Origin: Mycolicibacterium diernhoferi
GTDB lineage: Bacteria; Actinomycetota; Actinomycetes; Mycobacteriales; Mycobacteriaceae
Direction: 5' to 3'
Assembly (NCBI RefSeq): GCF_019456655.1
Contig: NZ_CP080332.1
Coordinates: 3,348,001 to 3,412,000, forward strand
DNA: 64,000 nucleotides
The notes under the pieces are model-generated. The model had not been told where the DNA came from, ran no database searches, and saw only the letters and a program-made list of their open reading frames with translations. Each line of letters opens with the position of its first letter. Position 1 is the stretch's first letter. The translations under genes and the position numbers were made by a program. Below are positions 25,476-33,931 of this stretch, piece after piece.

Positions 25476-26324
25476 CTATCCCGACAGGTTGAAGTTGCCG
25501 TTGGAGCCGTAGATCGCCAGCGACACCAGCAGCGTCACCGAGATCACGACGATCAGGGAGGTCCGGACCGCGTTGCCGACTGCGACCCCGACACCGGACG
25601 GCCCGCCGCTGGCGAAGAACCCGAAGTAGGTGTGCACCAGCAGCACCGCGATCGCCATCAGGATGGCCTGCAGGAACGACCACAGCAGATCCGTCGGGTT
25701 GAGGAAGGTGGAGAAGTAGTGGTTGTACAGGCCCGCCGACTGCCCGAACAGACCCACCGTGGTCAGCTTGCTGGCCGCGAACGACAGGATCACCGCGATC
25801 GAGTACAGCGGGGCGATGGCGATCATGCCGGCGACGATGCGGGTGCTCACCAGGTACTCGACGGGACGGATGGCCATGGCGTCCAGCGCGTCGATCTCCT
25901 CGTTGATGCGCATGGCACCGAGTTGGGCGGTGACCCCCGCCCCGAAGGTGGCGGCCAGACCGATGCCCGCGACGACGGGAGCCGATATCCGGACGTTGAT
26001 GAATGCCGCCAGGAAGCCGGTCAGGGCTTCGATCCCGATGTCACCCAGCGAGCTGTATCCCTGCACGGCCAGGGTGCCGCCCGCGGCGAGAGTGAGGAAG
26101 CCGACGATGACGACCGTCCCGCCGATCATCGCCAAGGTTCCTGCACCCATGCTGATCTCGGCGATGAGACGGATGATCTCGCGGCGGTAGTGCACGAAGG
26201 CATGCGGCACACCGGCCAGTGCCCGCCCGTAGAACATGGTGTGATCGCCGATCCGCCCGAGGGCGTTCACCGGCCGGTTCAGTTCCCGCGTCACGGACGG
26301 GTGAAGTGTGCGCACAGCAGTCAT
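25476..26324 (-). CDS. yrbEB: YrbE/MlaE family permease, subunit B
   Basis: A 282-residue integral membrane protein of the MlaE/YrbE family with about five to six hydrophobic segments and the conserved E-E-I-D-A-L-D-A-M loop (A-Q-L-G-A-M-R-I-N-E-E-I-D-A-L) that contacts the ATPase. It pairs with yrbEA to form the inner membrane permease of the Mce importer; the ATPase (MceG) is normally encoded elsewhere and is not in this window. It starts 3 bp after the yrbEA stop; mceA begins 9 bp downstream. Confidence 0.93.
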   Translation of the reverse strand: MTAVRTLHPSVTRELNRPVNALGRIGDHTMFYGRALAGVPHAFVHYRREIIRLIAEISMGAGTLAMIGGTVVIVGFLTLAAGGTLAVQGYSSLGDIGIEALTGFLAAFINVRISAPVVAGIGLAATFGAGVTAQLGAMRINEEIDALDAMAIRPVEYLVSTRIVAGMIAIAPLYSIAVILSFAASKLTTVGLFGQSAGLYNHYFSTFLNPTDLLWSFLQAILMAIAVLLVHTYFGFFASGGPSGVGVAVGNAVRTSLIVVISVTLLVSLAIYGSNGNFNLSG

Positions 26325-26327
26325 CGG

Positions 26328-27140
26328 CTAGTCCGCCGTCATCTGGATGCCGATGGCCGTGACCAACACGTTCACCACGAACAGGGCCATGAACGCGTAG
26401 ACGACGGTCTCGTTGACCGCGTTGCCGACGGCCTTGGCGCCACCGCCGCTGATCATCAGCCCGCGGTAGCAGGCGACGAGCCCGGCGATCAGGCCGAACA
26501 GACCGGCCTTGACGCATGAGATGAGCACTTCGGGCACCCCGGTGAGCAGGGTGATGCCGGCGGCGAAAGCCCCCGGGTTGACGCCCTGGATGAAGATCGA
26601 AAAGACGTATCCGCCAAGGATTCCGATGATCACCACCAGGCTGTTGAGCAGCAGCGCCACCAGCCCGGAGGCCAGCATCCGGGGAGTCACCAGCCGTTGC
26701 ACCGGGTTGATGCCCAGCACCTCCATGGCGTCGATCTCCTCGCGGACGGTGCGGGACCCGAGGTCGGCGCACATCGCCGTCGCGCCGGCCCCGGCCACGA
26801 TGAGCACGGTGACCATCGGGCCTACCTGGGTCACGGCGCCGAAGGCGGCCCCGGCGCCGGACAGGTCCGCCGCACCCAGTTCGCGCAACAGGATGTTGAG
26901 GGTGAAGCTGACCAGCACCGTGAAGGGCACCGCGACCAGAATCGTCGGCATCAGCGAGACGCGGGCCACGAACCAGGACTGCTCCAGGAATTCTCGTCCC
27001 TGGAACGGCCCGCGGAACAGGAACTTGACGGCGTCCGCCGACATGGCCAGCAATCCGCCGATGGCCCGCATCGGGCCGGGCCCACCCGACCTGAAGATCG
27101 GTATCCCCGACGACCAGCGGTCCTGGGTCTTGCTGACCAT
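26328..27140 (-). CDS. yrbEA: YrbE/MlaE family permease, subunit A
   Basis: A 270-residue MlaE/YrbE permease starting at ATG 27140 with GGAGG about 11 bp upstream; a GTG at 27158 would add six residues but has no ribosome site. It has five to six membrane segments and the loop L-G-S-R-T-V-R-E-E-I-D-A-M-E-V-L-G, the E-E-I-D-A-M signature of the family. First gene of the leftward transporter operon that runs to mceF; upstream is a 208-bp divergent promoter region with GAACC/GGTTC repeats. Confidence 0.92.
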   Translation of the reverse strand: MVSKTQDRWSSGIPIFRSGGPGPMRAIGGLLAMSADAVKFLFRGPFQGREFLEQSWFVARVSLMPTILVAVPFTVLVSFTLNILLRELGAADLSGAGAAFGAVTQVGPMVTVLIVAGAGATAMCADLGSRTVREEIDAMEVLGINPVQRLVTPRMLASGLVALLLNSLVVIIGILGGYVFSIFIQGVNPGAFAAGITLLTGVPEVLISCVKAGLFGLIAGLVACYRGLMISGGGAKAVGNAVNETVVYAFMALFVVNVLVTAIGIQMTAD

Positions 27141-27148
27141 GTACCGAA

Positions 27149-27176
27149 GAACCTCCACGACTGGTTCTGCCGAACC
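27149..27176. promoter_or_regulatory. Candidate operator upstream of yrbEA
   Basis: Three half-sites alternate here: GAACC at 27149-27153, GGTTC at 27163-27167 and GAACC at 27172-27176. The last two form a GGTTC-N4-GAACC dyad. The cluster starts 9 bp upstream of the yrbEA ATG within the 208-bp divergent region shared with the SDR at 27349, a usual place for a repressor of mce genes. The regulator is not identified. Confidence 0.4.
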
Positions 27177-27348
27177 TCACAACCGGCCTGCCGGCACGCT
27201 GACCACAAGACGGTGACAGCAGCGCATGACCTGCGGCACACCGCGTCCCATCCACCGGGAAGCATCAATCGGCAACGGGTCTGCGGGCCGCAACGTAGCG
27301 TGCGGACCGGAAGAGTCAGCGTTCATCGAACGAAGTAGGAGCCGCACA

Positions 27349-28155
27349 GTGACCGAAGCCGACCTCTCGCGTTACCGGGGCCGCCGGGTACTCATCACCG
27401 GCGCGGGTTCGGGCATCGGGCAGGCCTGCACGCTGCGGATCTTGGCCGAGGGCGGGCGCGTCGTCGCCGCCGACGTCAGCCCGGAAGGGTTGGCCGACAC
27501 CGTCGACAAGGCGGGTACCGACCGGCTGTCCACGGTGGTGATGGATGTCGGCGCCGAGGAGTCGGTGCGGGCCGGGGTCGCCGAAGCGGTCTCCACACTG
27601 GGCGGGCTGGACACCCTGGTCAACGCCGCCGGGATCCTGCGTTCCTCGCATCTCGCCGAGACGACGCTCGCCGACTTCGAGCAGGTGCTGCGGATCAACC
27701 TGGTCGGGACGTTCCTGGTCACCCGGGAGGCCAGCGCGGCACTGCACGACGGTGACGGCCCGGCGGTGGTGAACTTCAGCTCGACCTCGGCGCACTTCGC
27801 GCACCCGTACATGGCCGCGTACGCGGCATCCAAGGGCGGGGTGTTGTCGATGACGCATGCCTGGGCCTCGGAGTTCGCCAAGGCCGGGATCCGGTTCAAT
27901 TGTGTTCAGCCCGGGTCGATCTCGTCCGGGATGACCGACGGTACCGGTGCGGCACGGCAGAGCGTCGGGCCCGGTCTGCCCGAGGACGCCGATTACACCC
28001 TGTTCGGCAAGGTCGCCCCGATGTTGCCGCTGGACGGCGGGGCCATCTTCGCCCAGCCGGATGCGGTGGCCGGTGTGGTGGCGATGCTGGGCAGCAAGGA
28101 CGCCTACTTCATCACCGGCACCGAGGTGCGGATCGACGGCGGCGCCCACATGTAG
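27349..28155 (+). CDS. Short-chain dehydrogenase/reductase
   Basis: A 268-residue SDR from GTG 27349, supported by TAGGAG 7 bp upstream. T-G-A-G-S-G-I-G nucleotide motif, N-A-A-G in place of N-N-A-G, and the catalytic Y158-A-A-S-K162 with S-S-T-S before it. The C-terminus F-I-T-G-T-E-V-R-I-D-G-G is the standard SDR end. It is divergent from yrbEA and may oxidise or reduce a substrate imported by the Mce system; hydroxysteroid dehydrogenases next to mce4 are a precedent. Confidence 0.85.
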   Translation: MTEADLSRYRGRRVLITGAGSGIGQACTLRILAEGGRVVAADVSPEGLADTVDKAGTDRLSTVVMDVGAEESVRAGVAEAVSTLGGLDTLVNAAGILRSSHLAETTLADFEQVLRINLVGTFLVTREASAALHDGDGPAVVNFSSTSAHFAHPYMAAYAASKGGVLSMTHAWASEFAKAGIRFNCVQPGSISSGMTDGTGAARQSVGPGLPEDADYTLFGKVAPMLPLDGGAIFAQPDAVAGVVAMLGSKDAYFITGTEVRIDGGAHM

Positions 28156-28186
28156 CAGCGGGTCGTACGGGGTTCACGGAGAAGCG

Positions 28187-28645
28187 ATGAGGAAGGGTTC
28201 GTCAATGAGGGTGGTGCGGCTGCTGGGCGCGCTGGTGATGGCAAGCGTGCTGCTGGCGCCCGCGGGCAGGGCCGAGCCCTTCTTCGCCAACTATCAACTG
28301 GTGATCCCGGACCGCTACGACTTCCACACCTGGGCGTGGTCGGTATCACACTGCATCCCGGCCGCCGAGGACTGCCGGTCCATCAGCGGTATTCCGATGC
28401 CGGTGGCCAAGGCGTTCGACTATGTCGGGCAGGCCCACCTCGCCGACGGCCGGTACACCATGACCGTCGATGTTCCGGACGGATTGCGCTGCGGCAACGT
28501 GTACTACGGGCCGATCGTCGCGACCCGCGACGTGTACTCCTGGGATGCGGTGACGATGCAGGGCACGCTGGCGTCCTCGTTCGCGGCCGGGTGTGACGGC
28601 GCACCCGGGACGTTGACGTACCCGTTCTCCCTGGTGAGGCTCTGA
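28187..28645 (+). CDS. Small secreted protein of mycobacterial type
   Basis: A 152-residue exported protein. ATG 28187 has GGAGA 4 bp upstream; ATG 28205 with GGAAGGG 7 bp upstream is equally good and gives the tidier signal peptide (R-V-V-R-L-L-G-A-L-V-M-A-S-V-L-L) with cleavage near G-R-A-E. Four Cys in the mature part. The order W-x-W-S-V-x-x-C, C, then L-R-C and a final G-C-D-G recalls the secreted protein at 17422, so the two may be distant paralogues on either side of the mce operon. Function unknown. Confidence 0.7.
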   Translation: MRKGSSMRVVRLLGALVMASVLLAPAGRAEPFFANYQLVIPDRYDFHTWAWSVSHCIPAAEDCRSISGIPMPVAKAFDYVGQAHLADGRYTMTVDVPDGLRCGNVYYGPIVATRDVYSWDAVTMQGTLASSFAAGCDGAPGTLTYPFSLVRL

Positions 28646-28713
28646 CGGACCTGCGGCGTGTTCGCCCACAGCGCATCCGCCTCCATCCCGGGAACAACGA
28701 CACACCTCCGGTA

Positions 28714-28734
28714 GTTGAGTGCATCAGAATCAAC
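28714..28734 (+). promoter_or_regulatory. HAIR-like HspR site upstream of lon
   Basis: GTTGAGT-N7-AATCAAC, 11 of 14 arm positions matching the HAIR consensus CTTGAGT-N7-ACTCAAG bound by HspR. It lies 13 bp before the lon ATG and 3 bp before its GGAGG. HspR control of lon is known from Streptomyces, so heat-shock repression of this gene is likely. Confidence 0.65.
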
Positions 28735-28747
28735 TTTGGAGGATTTG

Positions 28748-31087
28748 ATGCCTGAAGCCATCGCAGTCCCGGTCTTGTTTGTCAGCGAACCCGTCCTGCT
28801 GCCCGGCATGGTGGTGCCCATCGAACTCGATGACGCCGCCCGTGTCGCCGTCGAAGCCGCCCAAGCCGCGGCCCCGGAAGGCCAGGAGGGCAAGCTGCTG
28901 ATCGCCCCGCGTCTGGACGACCGCTACCCCACCCACGGCGTGCTCGCCTCGATCGTGCAGGTCGGACGCATTCCGGGCGGCGGTGCGGCGGCCGTGGTCA
29001 AGGGTGGCCGTCGCGCGCAGATCGGCGCCGGCACCACCGGTCCGGGTGCCGCGCTGTGGGTCGAGGTGACCGAGGTCACCGACGCCGAGGCCACCGAGGA
29101 GACCAAGACGCTCGCGGCCGAGTACAAGAAGTTGCTGCTGGCGATGCTGCAGCGCCGCGAGGCCTGGCAGATCGTGGATGTGGTCAACAAGATCAGTGAT
29201 CCGTCCGCCCTGTCCGACACCGCCGGCTATGCGTCGTACCTGACCGCCGAGCAGAAGCGGGACCTGCTGGAAACCGAGGATGTGGCGGTCCGGCTGAGCC
29301 GGCTGATCGAGTGGACCGGCGAACACCTGGCCGAGGTCGAGGTCAGCGACAAGATCGCCGAGGACGTCCGGGCCGGGATGGACAAGCAGCAGAAGGAATT
29401 CCTGCTGCGCCAGCAACTGGCCGCGATCCGCAAGGAACTCGGCGAGGCTGAACCGGAAGGGTCCGACGACTACCGCGCCCGTGTGGAGGCCGCCGACCTT
29501 CCCGAGAAGGTCCGCGAGGCCGCACTGCGCGAGGTCGGCAAGCTGGAACGCACCAGCGATCAGAGCCCGGAGGGCGGCTGGATCCGGACCTGGCTGGACA
29601 CCGTCCTGGACCTGCCGTGGAACGTCACCACCGAGGACTCCGCCGATCTGAAGGCCGCCCGGGAGATCCTGGACGCCGATCATCACGGTCTGGAGGACGT
29701 CAAGGACCGCATCGTGGAGTACCTGGCGGTGCGGGCCCGCCGCGCCCAGCGCAACATGGCAGTCGTCGGCGGCCGGGGTTCCGGCGCGGTGATGGTGCTG
29801 GCCGGTCCTCCCGGTGTCGGCAAGACCTCGCTGGGTGAGTCCGTGGCACGGGCCTTGGGCCGCAAGTTCGTTCGCGTCGCCCTCGGCGGTGTGCGTGACG
29901 AGGCCGAGATCCGCGGGCACCGGCGTACCTACGTCGGCGCGCTGCCGGGCCGGATCGTGCGGGCCATCGGCGAGGCCGGGTCGATGAACCCGGTCGTGCT
30001 GCTCGACGAGATCGACAAGGTCGGTTCGGACTACCGCGGCGACCCGTCGTCGGCGCTGCTGGAGGTGCTGGATCCGGCGCAGAACCACACGTTCCGCGAC
30101 CACTACCTGGAGCTGGATCTGGACCTGTCCGACGTGGTGTTCCTGGCGACGGCCAACGTCATCGAGAACATCCCGTCCGCGCTGCTGGACCGCATGGAGC
30201 TGATCCAGATCGACGGCTACACCGAGGACGACAAGGTGGCCATCGCCCGGGATTACCTGCTGCCCCGCCAAGCCGAACGTGCCGCATTGACCTCCGACGA
30301 GGTCGAACTGACCGAGGCGGCGCTGCACAAGATCGCCGCCGACTACACCCGCGAACCGGGGGTGCGGCAGTTCGAGCGGCTGCTGGCCAAGGCGTTGCGC
30401 AAGGTGACCACCAAGCTGGCCGACAACGACGTCACCAGCATCACCATCGATGAGCCGGATCTCGTTGAGTACCTGGGTCGTCCGCGGTTCACGCCGGACT
30501 CCGACGAGCGCACCGCGGTGCCCGGCGTGGCGACCGGTCTGGCCGTCACCGGTCTGGGTGGCGATGTGCTCTACATCGAGGCGGGTGCGGTCGATGCCGA
30601 GCCGGGTTTGAAACTCACCGGCCAGCTCGGCGACGTCATGAAGGAGTCCGCGCAGATCGCGCTGTCCTACGTGCGGGCACACGCCGAGCAGTTGGGCGTG
30701 GACCCCGAGTCGCTGGACCGCCAGATCCACGTGCACGTGCCTGCGGGCGCGGTGCCCAAGGACGGTCCGTCGGCGGGCGTCACCATGGTGACCGCGCTGG
30801 TCTCGATGGCCACTGGGCGTCAGGTCCGCGGGGACGTCGGGATGACCGGCGAGGTGACGCTCAACGGTCGGGTGCTGCCCATCGGCGGCGTCAAGCAGAA
30901 GCTGCTTGCCGCGCAACGGGCCGGGCTGAAGACGGTGTTCATCCCGCAGCGCAACGAGCCCGACCTGGACGAGGTCCCGGCCGAGGTGCTGGAGGCGCTG
31001 GATGTGCGTCCGATGACCGATGTCGCCGAGATCGTCGCGCTGGCTTTGGAACCGGCCGTCGAAGCCGCGACGACCGCTGCGGCCTGA
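28748..31087 (+). CDS. lon: ATP-dependent protease Lon
   Basis: A 779-residue LonA protease, the same length as the M. smegmatis enzyme. ATG 28748 follows GGAGG by 5 bp. An N-terminal substrate domain (1 to about 200) is followed by a coiled region ([12 protein letters not shown]), the AAA+ module with Walker A G353-P-P-G-V-G-K359-T and Walker B V-V-L-L-D-E-I-D, and the protease domain with catalytic S675 in K-D-G-P-S-A-G and K718 in G-G-V-K-Q-K. It degrades damaged and regulatory proteins in the cytosol. Its presence argues against M. tuberculosis-complex DNA, which lacks lon. Heat-shock control is suggested by the HAIR-like site and a hairpin follows the stop. Confidence 0.97.
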   Translation: MPEAIAVPVLFVSEPVLLPGMVVPIELDDAARVAVEAAQAAAPEGQEGKLLIAPRLDDRYPTHGVLASIVQVGRIPGGGAAAVVKGGRRAQIGAGTTGPGAALWVEVTEVTDAEATEETKTLAAEYKKLLLAMLQRREAWQIVDVVNKISDPSALSDTAGYASYLTAEQKRDLLETEDVAVRLSRLIEWTGEHLAEVEVSDKIAEDVRAGMDKQQKEFLLRQQLAAIRKELGEAEPEGSDDYRARVEAADLPEKVREAALREVGKLERTSDQSPEGGWIRTWLDTVLDLPWNVTTEDSADLKAAREILDADHHGLEDVKDRIVEYLAVRARRAQRNMAVVGGRGSGAVMVLAGPPGVGKTSLGESVARALGRKFVRVALGGVRDEAEIRGHRRTYVGALPGRIVRAIGEAGSMNPVVLLDEIDKVGSDYRGDPSSALLEVLDPAQNHTFRDHYLELDLDLSDVVFLATANVIENIPSALLDRMELIQIDGYTEDDKVAIARDYLLPRQAERAALTSDEVELTEAALHKIAADYTREPGVRQFERLLAKALRKVTTKLADNDVTSITIDEPDLVEYLGRPRFTPDSDERTAVPGVATGLAVTGLGGDVLYIEAGAVDAEPGLKLTGQLGDVMKESAQIALSYVRAHAEQLGVDPESLDRQIHVHVPAGAVPKDGPSAGVTMVTALVSMATGRQVRGDVGMTGEVTLNGRVLPIGGVKQKLLAAQRAGLKTVFIPQRNEPDLDEVPAEVLEALDVRPMTDVAEIVALALEPAVEAATTAAA

Positions 31088-31105
31088 CAACCGAATACCG
31101 CGAGA

Positions 31106-31153
31106 AGACGCGAATGGCCTCGATATCGCAGGATGAAGCGGCCATTCGCGTCT
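31106..31153 (+). terminator. Inverted repeat after lon, probable terminator
   Basis: A perfect 14-bp inverted repeat (31106-31119 and 31140-31153, GACGCGAATGGCC arms) with a 20-nt loop, 18 bp after the lon stop and 25 bp before the next start. There is no T-tract, as is common in mycobacteria. Confidence 0.6.
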
Positions 31154-31178
31154 GCTCGCGCAGATAGGGTGAGGCCGT

Positions 31179-31658
31179 ATGACGGGCAAGACGCACCACT
31201 ACGAACTCGACATCACCTGGACCGGCAACACCGGCACCGGCACCAGCGCCTACCGGGCCTACGAGCGGTCCCATGACGTCAGCGCGCCGGGGAAGCCGAC
31301 CGTCATCGCCGGCAGCGCCGACCCGGCGTTCCGCGGCGACCCGCAGCGCTGGAATCCCGAGGAACTGCTGGTGGCCTCGTTGTCGCAGTGCCACATGCTG
31401 TGGGTGCTCGCGCTGTGCGCGCAGGCCGGTGTGACCGTGACCGGCTACGTCGACCGTCCGTCGGGCACCATGGCGCAGACCGCGGAAGGCGGCGGCCATT
31501 TCACCGAGGTGGTGCTGCGCCCGACCGTGCACCTCGCCGACCCCGCGCAGGCCGAGGCGCTGCCCGACATCCACGAACGGGCCCACAACCTGTGCTTCAT
31601 CGCGAACTCGGTCAACTTCGAGGTCCGTTGCCAACCGAACGTGGTCGGCGCGCCTTAA
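31179..31658 (+). CDS. OsmC/Ohr family peroxiredoxin
   Basis: A 159-residue OsmC-type protein with both redox Cys: one in S-L-S-Q-C-H-M-L-W and one in H-N-L-C-F-I-A-N-S-V-N-F. R-W-N-P-E-E-L-L-V-A-S-L matches the conserved P-E-E-L motif near the first Cys. These enzymes reduce organic hydroperoxides, using lipoylated or small thiols; the protein is cytosolic. It is likely a separate unit from lon and is followed 12 bp later by the TfoX-like gene. Confidence 0.88.
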   Translation: MTGKTHHYELDITWTGNTGTGTSAYRAYERSHDVSAPGKPTVIAGSADPAFRGDPQRWNPEELLVASLSQCHMLWVLALCAQAGVTVTGYVDRPSGTMAQTAEGGGHFTEVVLRPTVHLADPAQAEALPDIHERAHNLCFIANSVNFEVRCQPNVVGAP

Positions 31659-31670
31659 AATCCGACTGTC

Positions 31671-32003
31671 ATGGCCTACGACGAAGACCTCGCGGAACGC
31701 ATTCGTGAACTGCTCGCCACCACCGCCGGTGTCGACGAGAAGCGCATGTTCGGCGGGTTGGCGTTCCTGGTGCACGGCCATATGGCCGTGTGCGCGTCGG
31801 CCCAGGGCGGCCTGATGGTGCGGGTGGCCGCCGAGGACACCGCGAACCTGCTCACCCGGGCGCACGTCGAGCCGATGGTGATGGCCGGCCGGGACGTTCT
31901 CGGCTGGATCCGGGTCTCGCGCGCCGGTCTGGACGGTCGGCGGCAGCTACAGCCCTGGGTGACCCGCGGCGTGGCCTACGCGTCGAGTCTGCCCCCGAAG
32001 TAA
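31671..32003 (+). CDS. TfoX N-terminal domain protein
   Basis: A 110-residue protein consisting of one TfoX/Sxy N-terminal domain: M-F-G-G-L-A-F-L-V-H-G-H-M strand-turn-strand, then L-M-V-R-V and a final helix (M-x-G-R-D-V-L-G-W-I-R-V). In Gram-negative bacteria TfoX controls competence, but stand-alone N-terminal domains in actinobacteria have no known role. Probably co-transcribed with the OsmC gene. Confidence 0.8.
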   Translation: MAYDEDLAERIRELLATTAGVDEKRMFGGLAFLVHGHMAVCASAQGGLMVRVAAEDTANLLTRAHVEPMVMAGRDVLGWIRVSRAGLDGRRQLQPWVTRGVAYASSLPPK

Positions 32004-32048
32004 CCGCCGCCGGAGTTTGTCGTCTCGGCACCCGGGTATGCCTGCAGG

Positions 32049-32687
32049 ATGGCTGCAACCACCTGCATGGCGCAGCGCCTGCTGCACCGGGCGGGCACCA
32101 CCTATGCCGCCGAGGCCGGGATCACCCTCCGCGACAAACCCAAACCGCTGTTCCAGCTGCTGACTTTCGCCATGCTGGCCAGCAAGCCGATCGCCGCCTC
32201 GGTCGCGGCGGCGGCGGCCCAGGAGATCTTCCGCGCCGGGCTGCGCACCCCGGCGTCGGTACTGCGTGCCGACCGCTCGGCGATGATCGCGGCGTTCGGG
32301 CGGGCCGGCTACGCCCGATACGACGAGAGTTCTGCGACCAGACTCGCCGAACTGGCCACCACCGTGCGCGACCGCTACGCCGGGGATCTGCGTAACCTCG
32401 CCGAGGAGTCCGGTCACGACGGGCGCGAAACCGCACGGGCCCTACAGCAGTTCAACGGCATCGGGCCGACCGGTGCGGACATCTTCCTGCGCGAAGCGCA
32501 GAGCGTATGGCCCTGGGCCCAGCCATATTTCGACGACCGCACGCTCAGCACGGCGCGGGCACTCGGGTTGCCGGCCGAACCCGATGCCCTGCTGTCGGCC
32601 TCCGACGGCCGGCCCGCTGAGTTGGCCGCCGCGCTGGTGCGGGTCTCGCTCGACGACGAGCTACGTCGCCGCGTGACGGCCGATTGA
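32049..32687 (+). CDS. HhH-GPD-like protein (endonuclease III fold)
   Basis: A 212-residue helical protein resembling the HhH-GPD base-excision fold: L-L-T-F-A-M-L-A-S-K-P-I, a helix-hairpin-helix F-N-G-I-G-P-T-G-A-D-I-F, and a downstream Y-F-D-D-R-T that may hold the conserved Asp. The catalytic Lys expected after the hairpin in bifunctional glycosylases is not evident and there is no C-terminal iron-sulfur Cys motif, so it would be monofunctional or a non-catalytic DNA-binding relative. ATG 32049 is used; ATG 32067 is an alternative. Confidence 0.65.
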   Translation: MAATTCMAQRLLHRAGTTYAAEAGITLRDKPKPLFQLLTFAMLASKPIAASVAAAAAQEIFRAGLRTPASVLRADRSAMIAAFGRAGYARYDESSATRLAELATTVRDRYAGDLRNLAEESGHDGRETARALQQFNGIGPTGADIFLREAQSVWPWAQPYFDDRTLSTARALGLPAEPDALLSASDGRPAELAAALVRVSLDDELRRRVTAD

Positions 32688-32709
32688 TCACGATAGAACG
32701 GAGAACGCC

Positions 32710-33930
32710 ATGCCCACCGTCGTCATCATCGGAGCCGGATTGGCCGGTGCCAAAGCCGCTGAAGCACTGCGGGACAAAAATTTCGGGGGACGGATCATCC
32801 TGTTCGGAGACGAACACCAGCTGCCCTATGAACGGCCACCGCTGTCCAAGGACTACCTCGCGAACAAGAAGACGCTCGCCGATTTCACCGTGCACCCCGA
32901 AGAGTGGTACCGCGACCACGAGATCGATCTGCGGCTGGGCACCGAGGTACAGATCATCGACTCCGGCGGGCACTCCGTGGGTTTCGACGACGGGCGCCAC
33001 GAGCACTACGACAAACTGCTGCTCGCCACCGGGTCGCGGGCACGCCGGCTCGACCTCCCGGGAGCCGACGCCGCGGGGGTCCATACGCTGCGCACCGTCG
33101 ATGACGCGTCCGCGCTGCTGGCGGTCCTCGACCCGGGCAGCCGGCTGGCCATCGTCGGGGCGGGGTGGATCGGCCTGGAGGTGGCCGCCGGGGCCCGGGG
33201 ACGCGGGGCCGCCGTCACCGTCGTGGAGGCCGCCGAACTTCCGTTGCTGGCCGCCCTCGGCCCCGAGGTCGCCGAGGTGTTCGCCGAACTGCACACCGAA
33301 CACGGTGTCGACCTGCGGTTCAACGCCGACGTGCAGGGGATCACCGCCGCCGGCGACGGGGTCACCGGGCTGCAGCTGGCCGACGGGTCGACGGTCGCCG
33401 CCGACATCGTCCTGATCGCGGTGGGCGCGCAGCCCAATATCGGGCTGGCCGAGAAGGCGGGCCTGGAACTGTCCGATGGCGGCGTGGCGGTCGACGCGTC
33501 ACTGCAGACCAGCGATCCCGACATCTACGCCGTGGGTGACATCGCCGCGGCCCGCCATCCCCTGTTCGGCGACCGGATCCGCACCGAACACTGGGCCAAC
33601 GCGCTCAAACAACCCGCTGTGGCGGTGGCCGGCGTGCTCGGCAACCCGGGCAGTTACGACGAGTTGCCGTACTTCTTCACCGACCAGTACGACCTCGGCA
33701 TGGAGTATGTCGGCCATGCCCCCGAGTACGACTCGGTGGTGTTCCGTGGTGACGTCGGCGCCCGCGAGTTCACCGCGTTCTGGCTGGACAAGGACGCCCG
33801 TGTGCTGGCCGGCATGAACGTCAACATCTGGGATGGCCTGGACGACATCAAGGCCCTCGTCCGGTCCGGGAAGACGGTGGACGCAGCGCGGCTGGCGGAC
33901 CCGGAAGTGCCGCCGGCCGCGCTGCTCTGA
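32710..33930 (+). CDS. FAD-dependent ferredoxin/rubredoxin reductase
   Basis: A 406-residue pyridine-nucleotide-disulfide oxidoreductase-like reductase without redox Cys. FAD motif G-A-G-L-A-G-A at residue 8, NAD motif V-G-A-G-W-I-G-L-E-V-A-A, the second FAD signature Y-A-V-G-D-I-A, and a reductase C-terminal domain. Such enzymes pass electrons from NAD(P)H to a ferredoxin for P450s or dioxygenases. Place and length fit M. tuberculosis Rv1869c. It converges on the thiolase-like gene with a 1-bp gap. Whether it serves the distant kshA-type oxygenase is unknown. Confidence 0.9.
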   Translation: MPTVVIIGAGLAGAKAAEALRDKNFGGRIILFGDEHQLPYERPPLSKDYLANKKTLADFTVHPEEWYRDHEIDLRLGTEVQIIDSGGHSVGFDDGRHEHYDKLLLATGSRARRLDLPGADAAGVHTLRTVDDASALLAVLDPGSRLAIVGAGWIGLEVAAGARGRGAAVTVVEAAELPLLAALGPEVAEVFAELHTEHGVDLRFNADVQGITAAGDGVTGLQLADGSTVAADIVLIAVGAQPNIGLAEKAGLELSDGGVAVDASLQTSDPDIYAVGDIAAARHPLFGDRIRTEHWANALKQPAVAVAGVLGNPGSYDELPYFFTDQYDLGMEYVGHAPEYDSVVFRGDVGAREFTAFWLDKDARVLAGMNVNIWDGLDDIKALVRSGKTVDAARLADPEVPPAALL

Positions 33931-33931
33931 T

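Noticed and set aside
28730..31189. Open leftward frame of more than 800 codons opposite lon
   Set aside because: Lon is certain on the other strand; the leftward product is His/Gly/Leu-rich without any domain.
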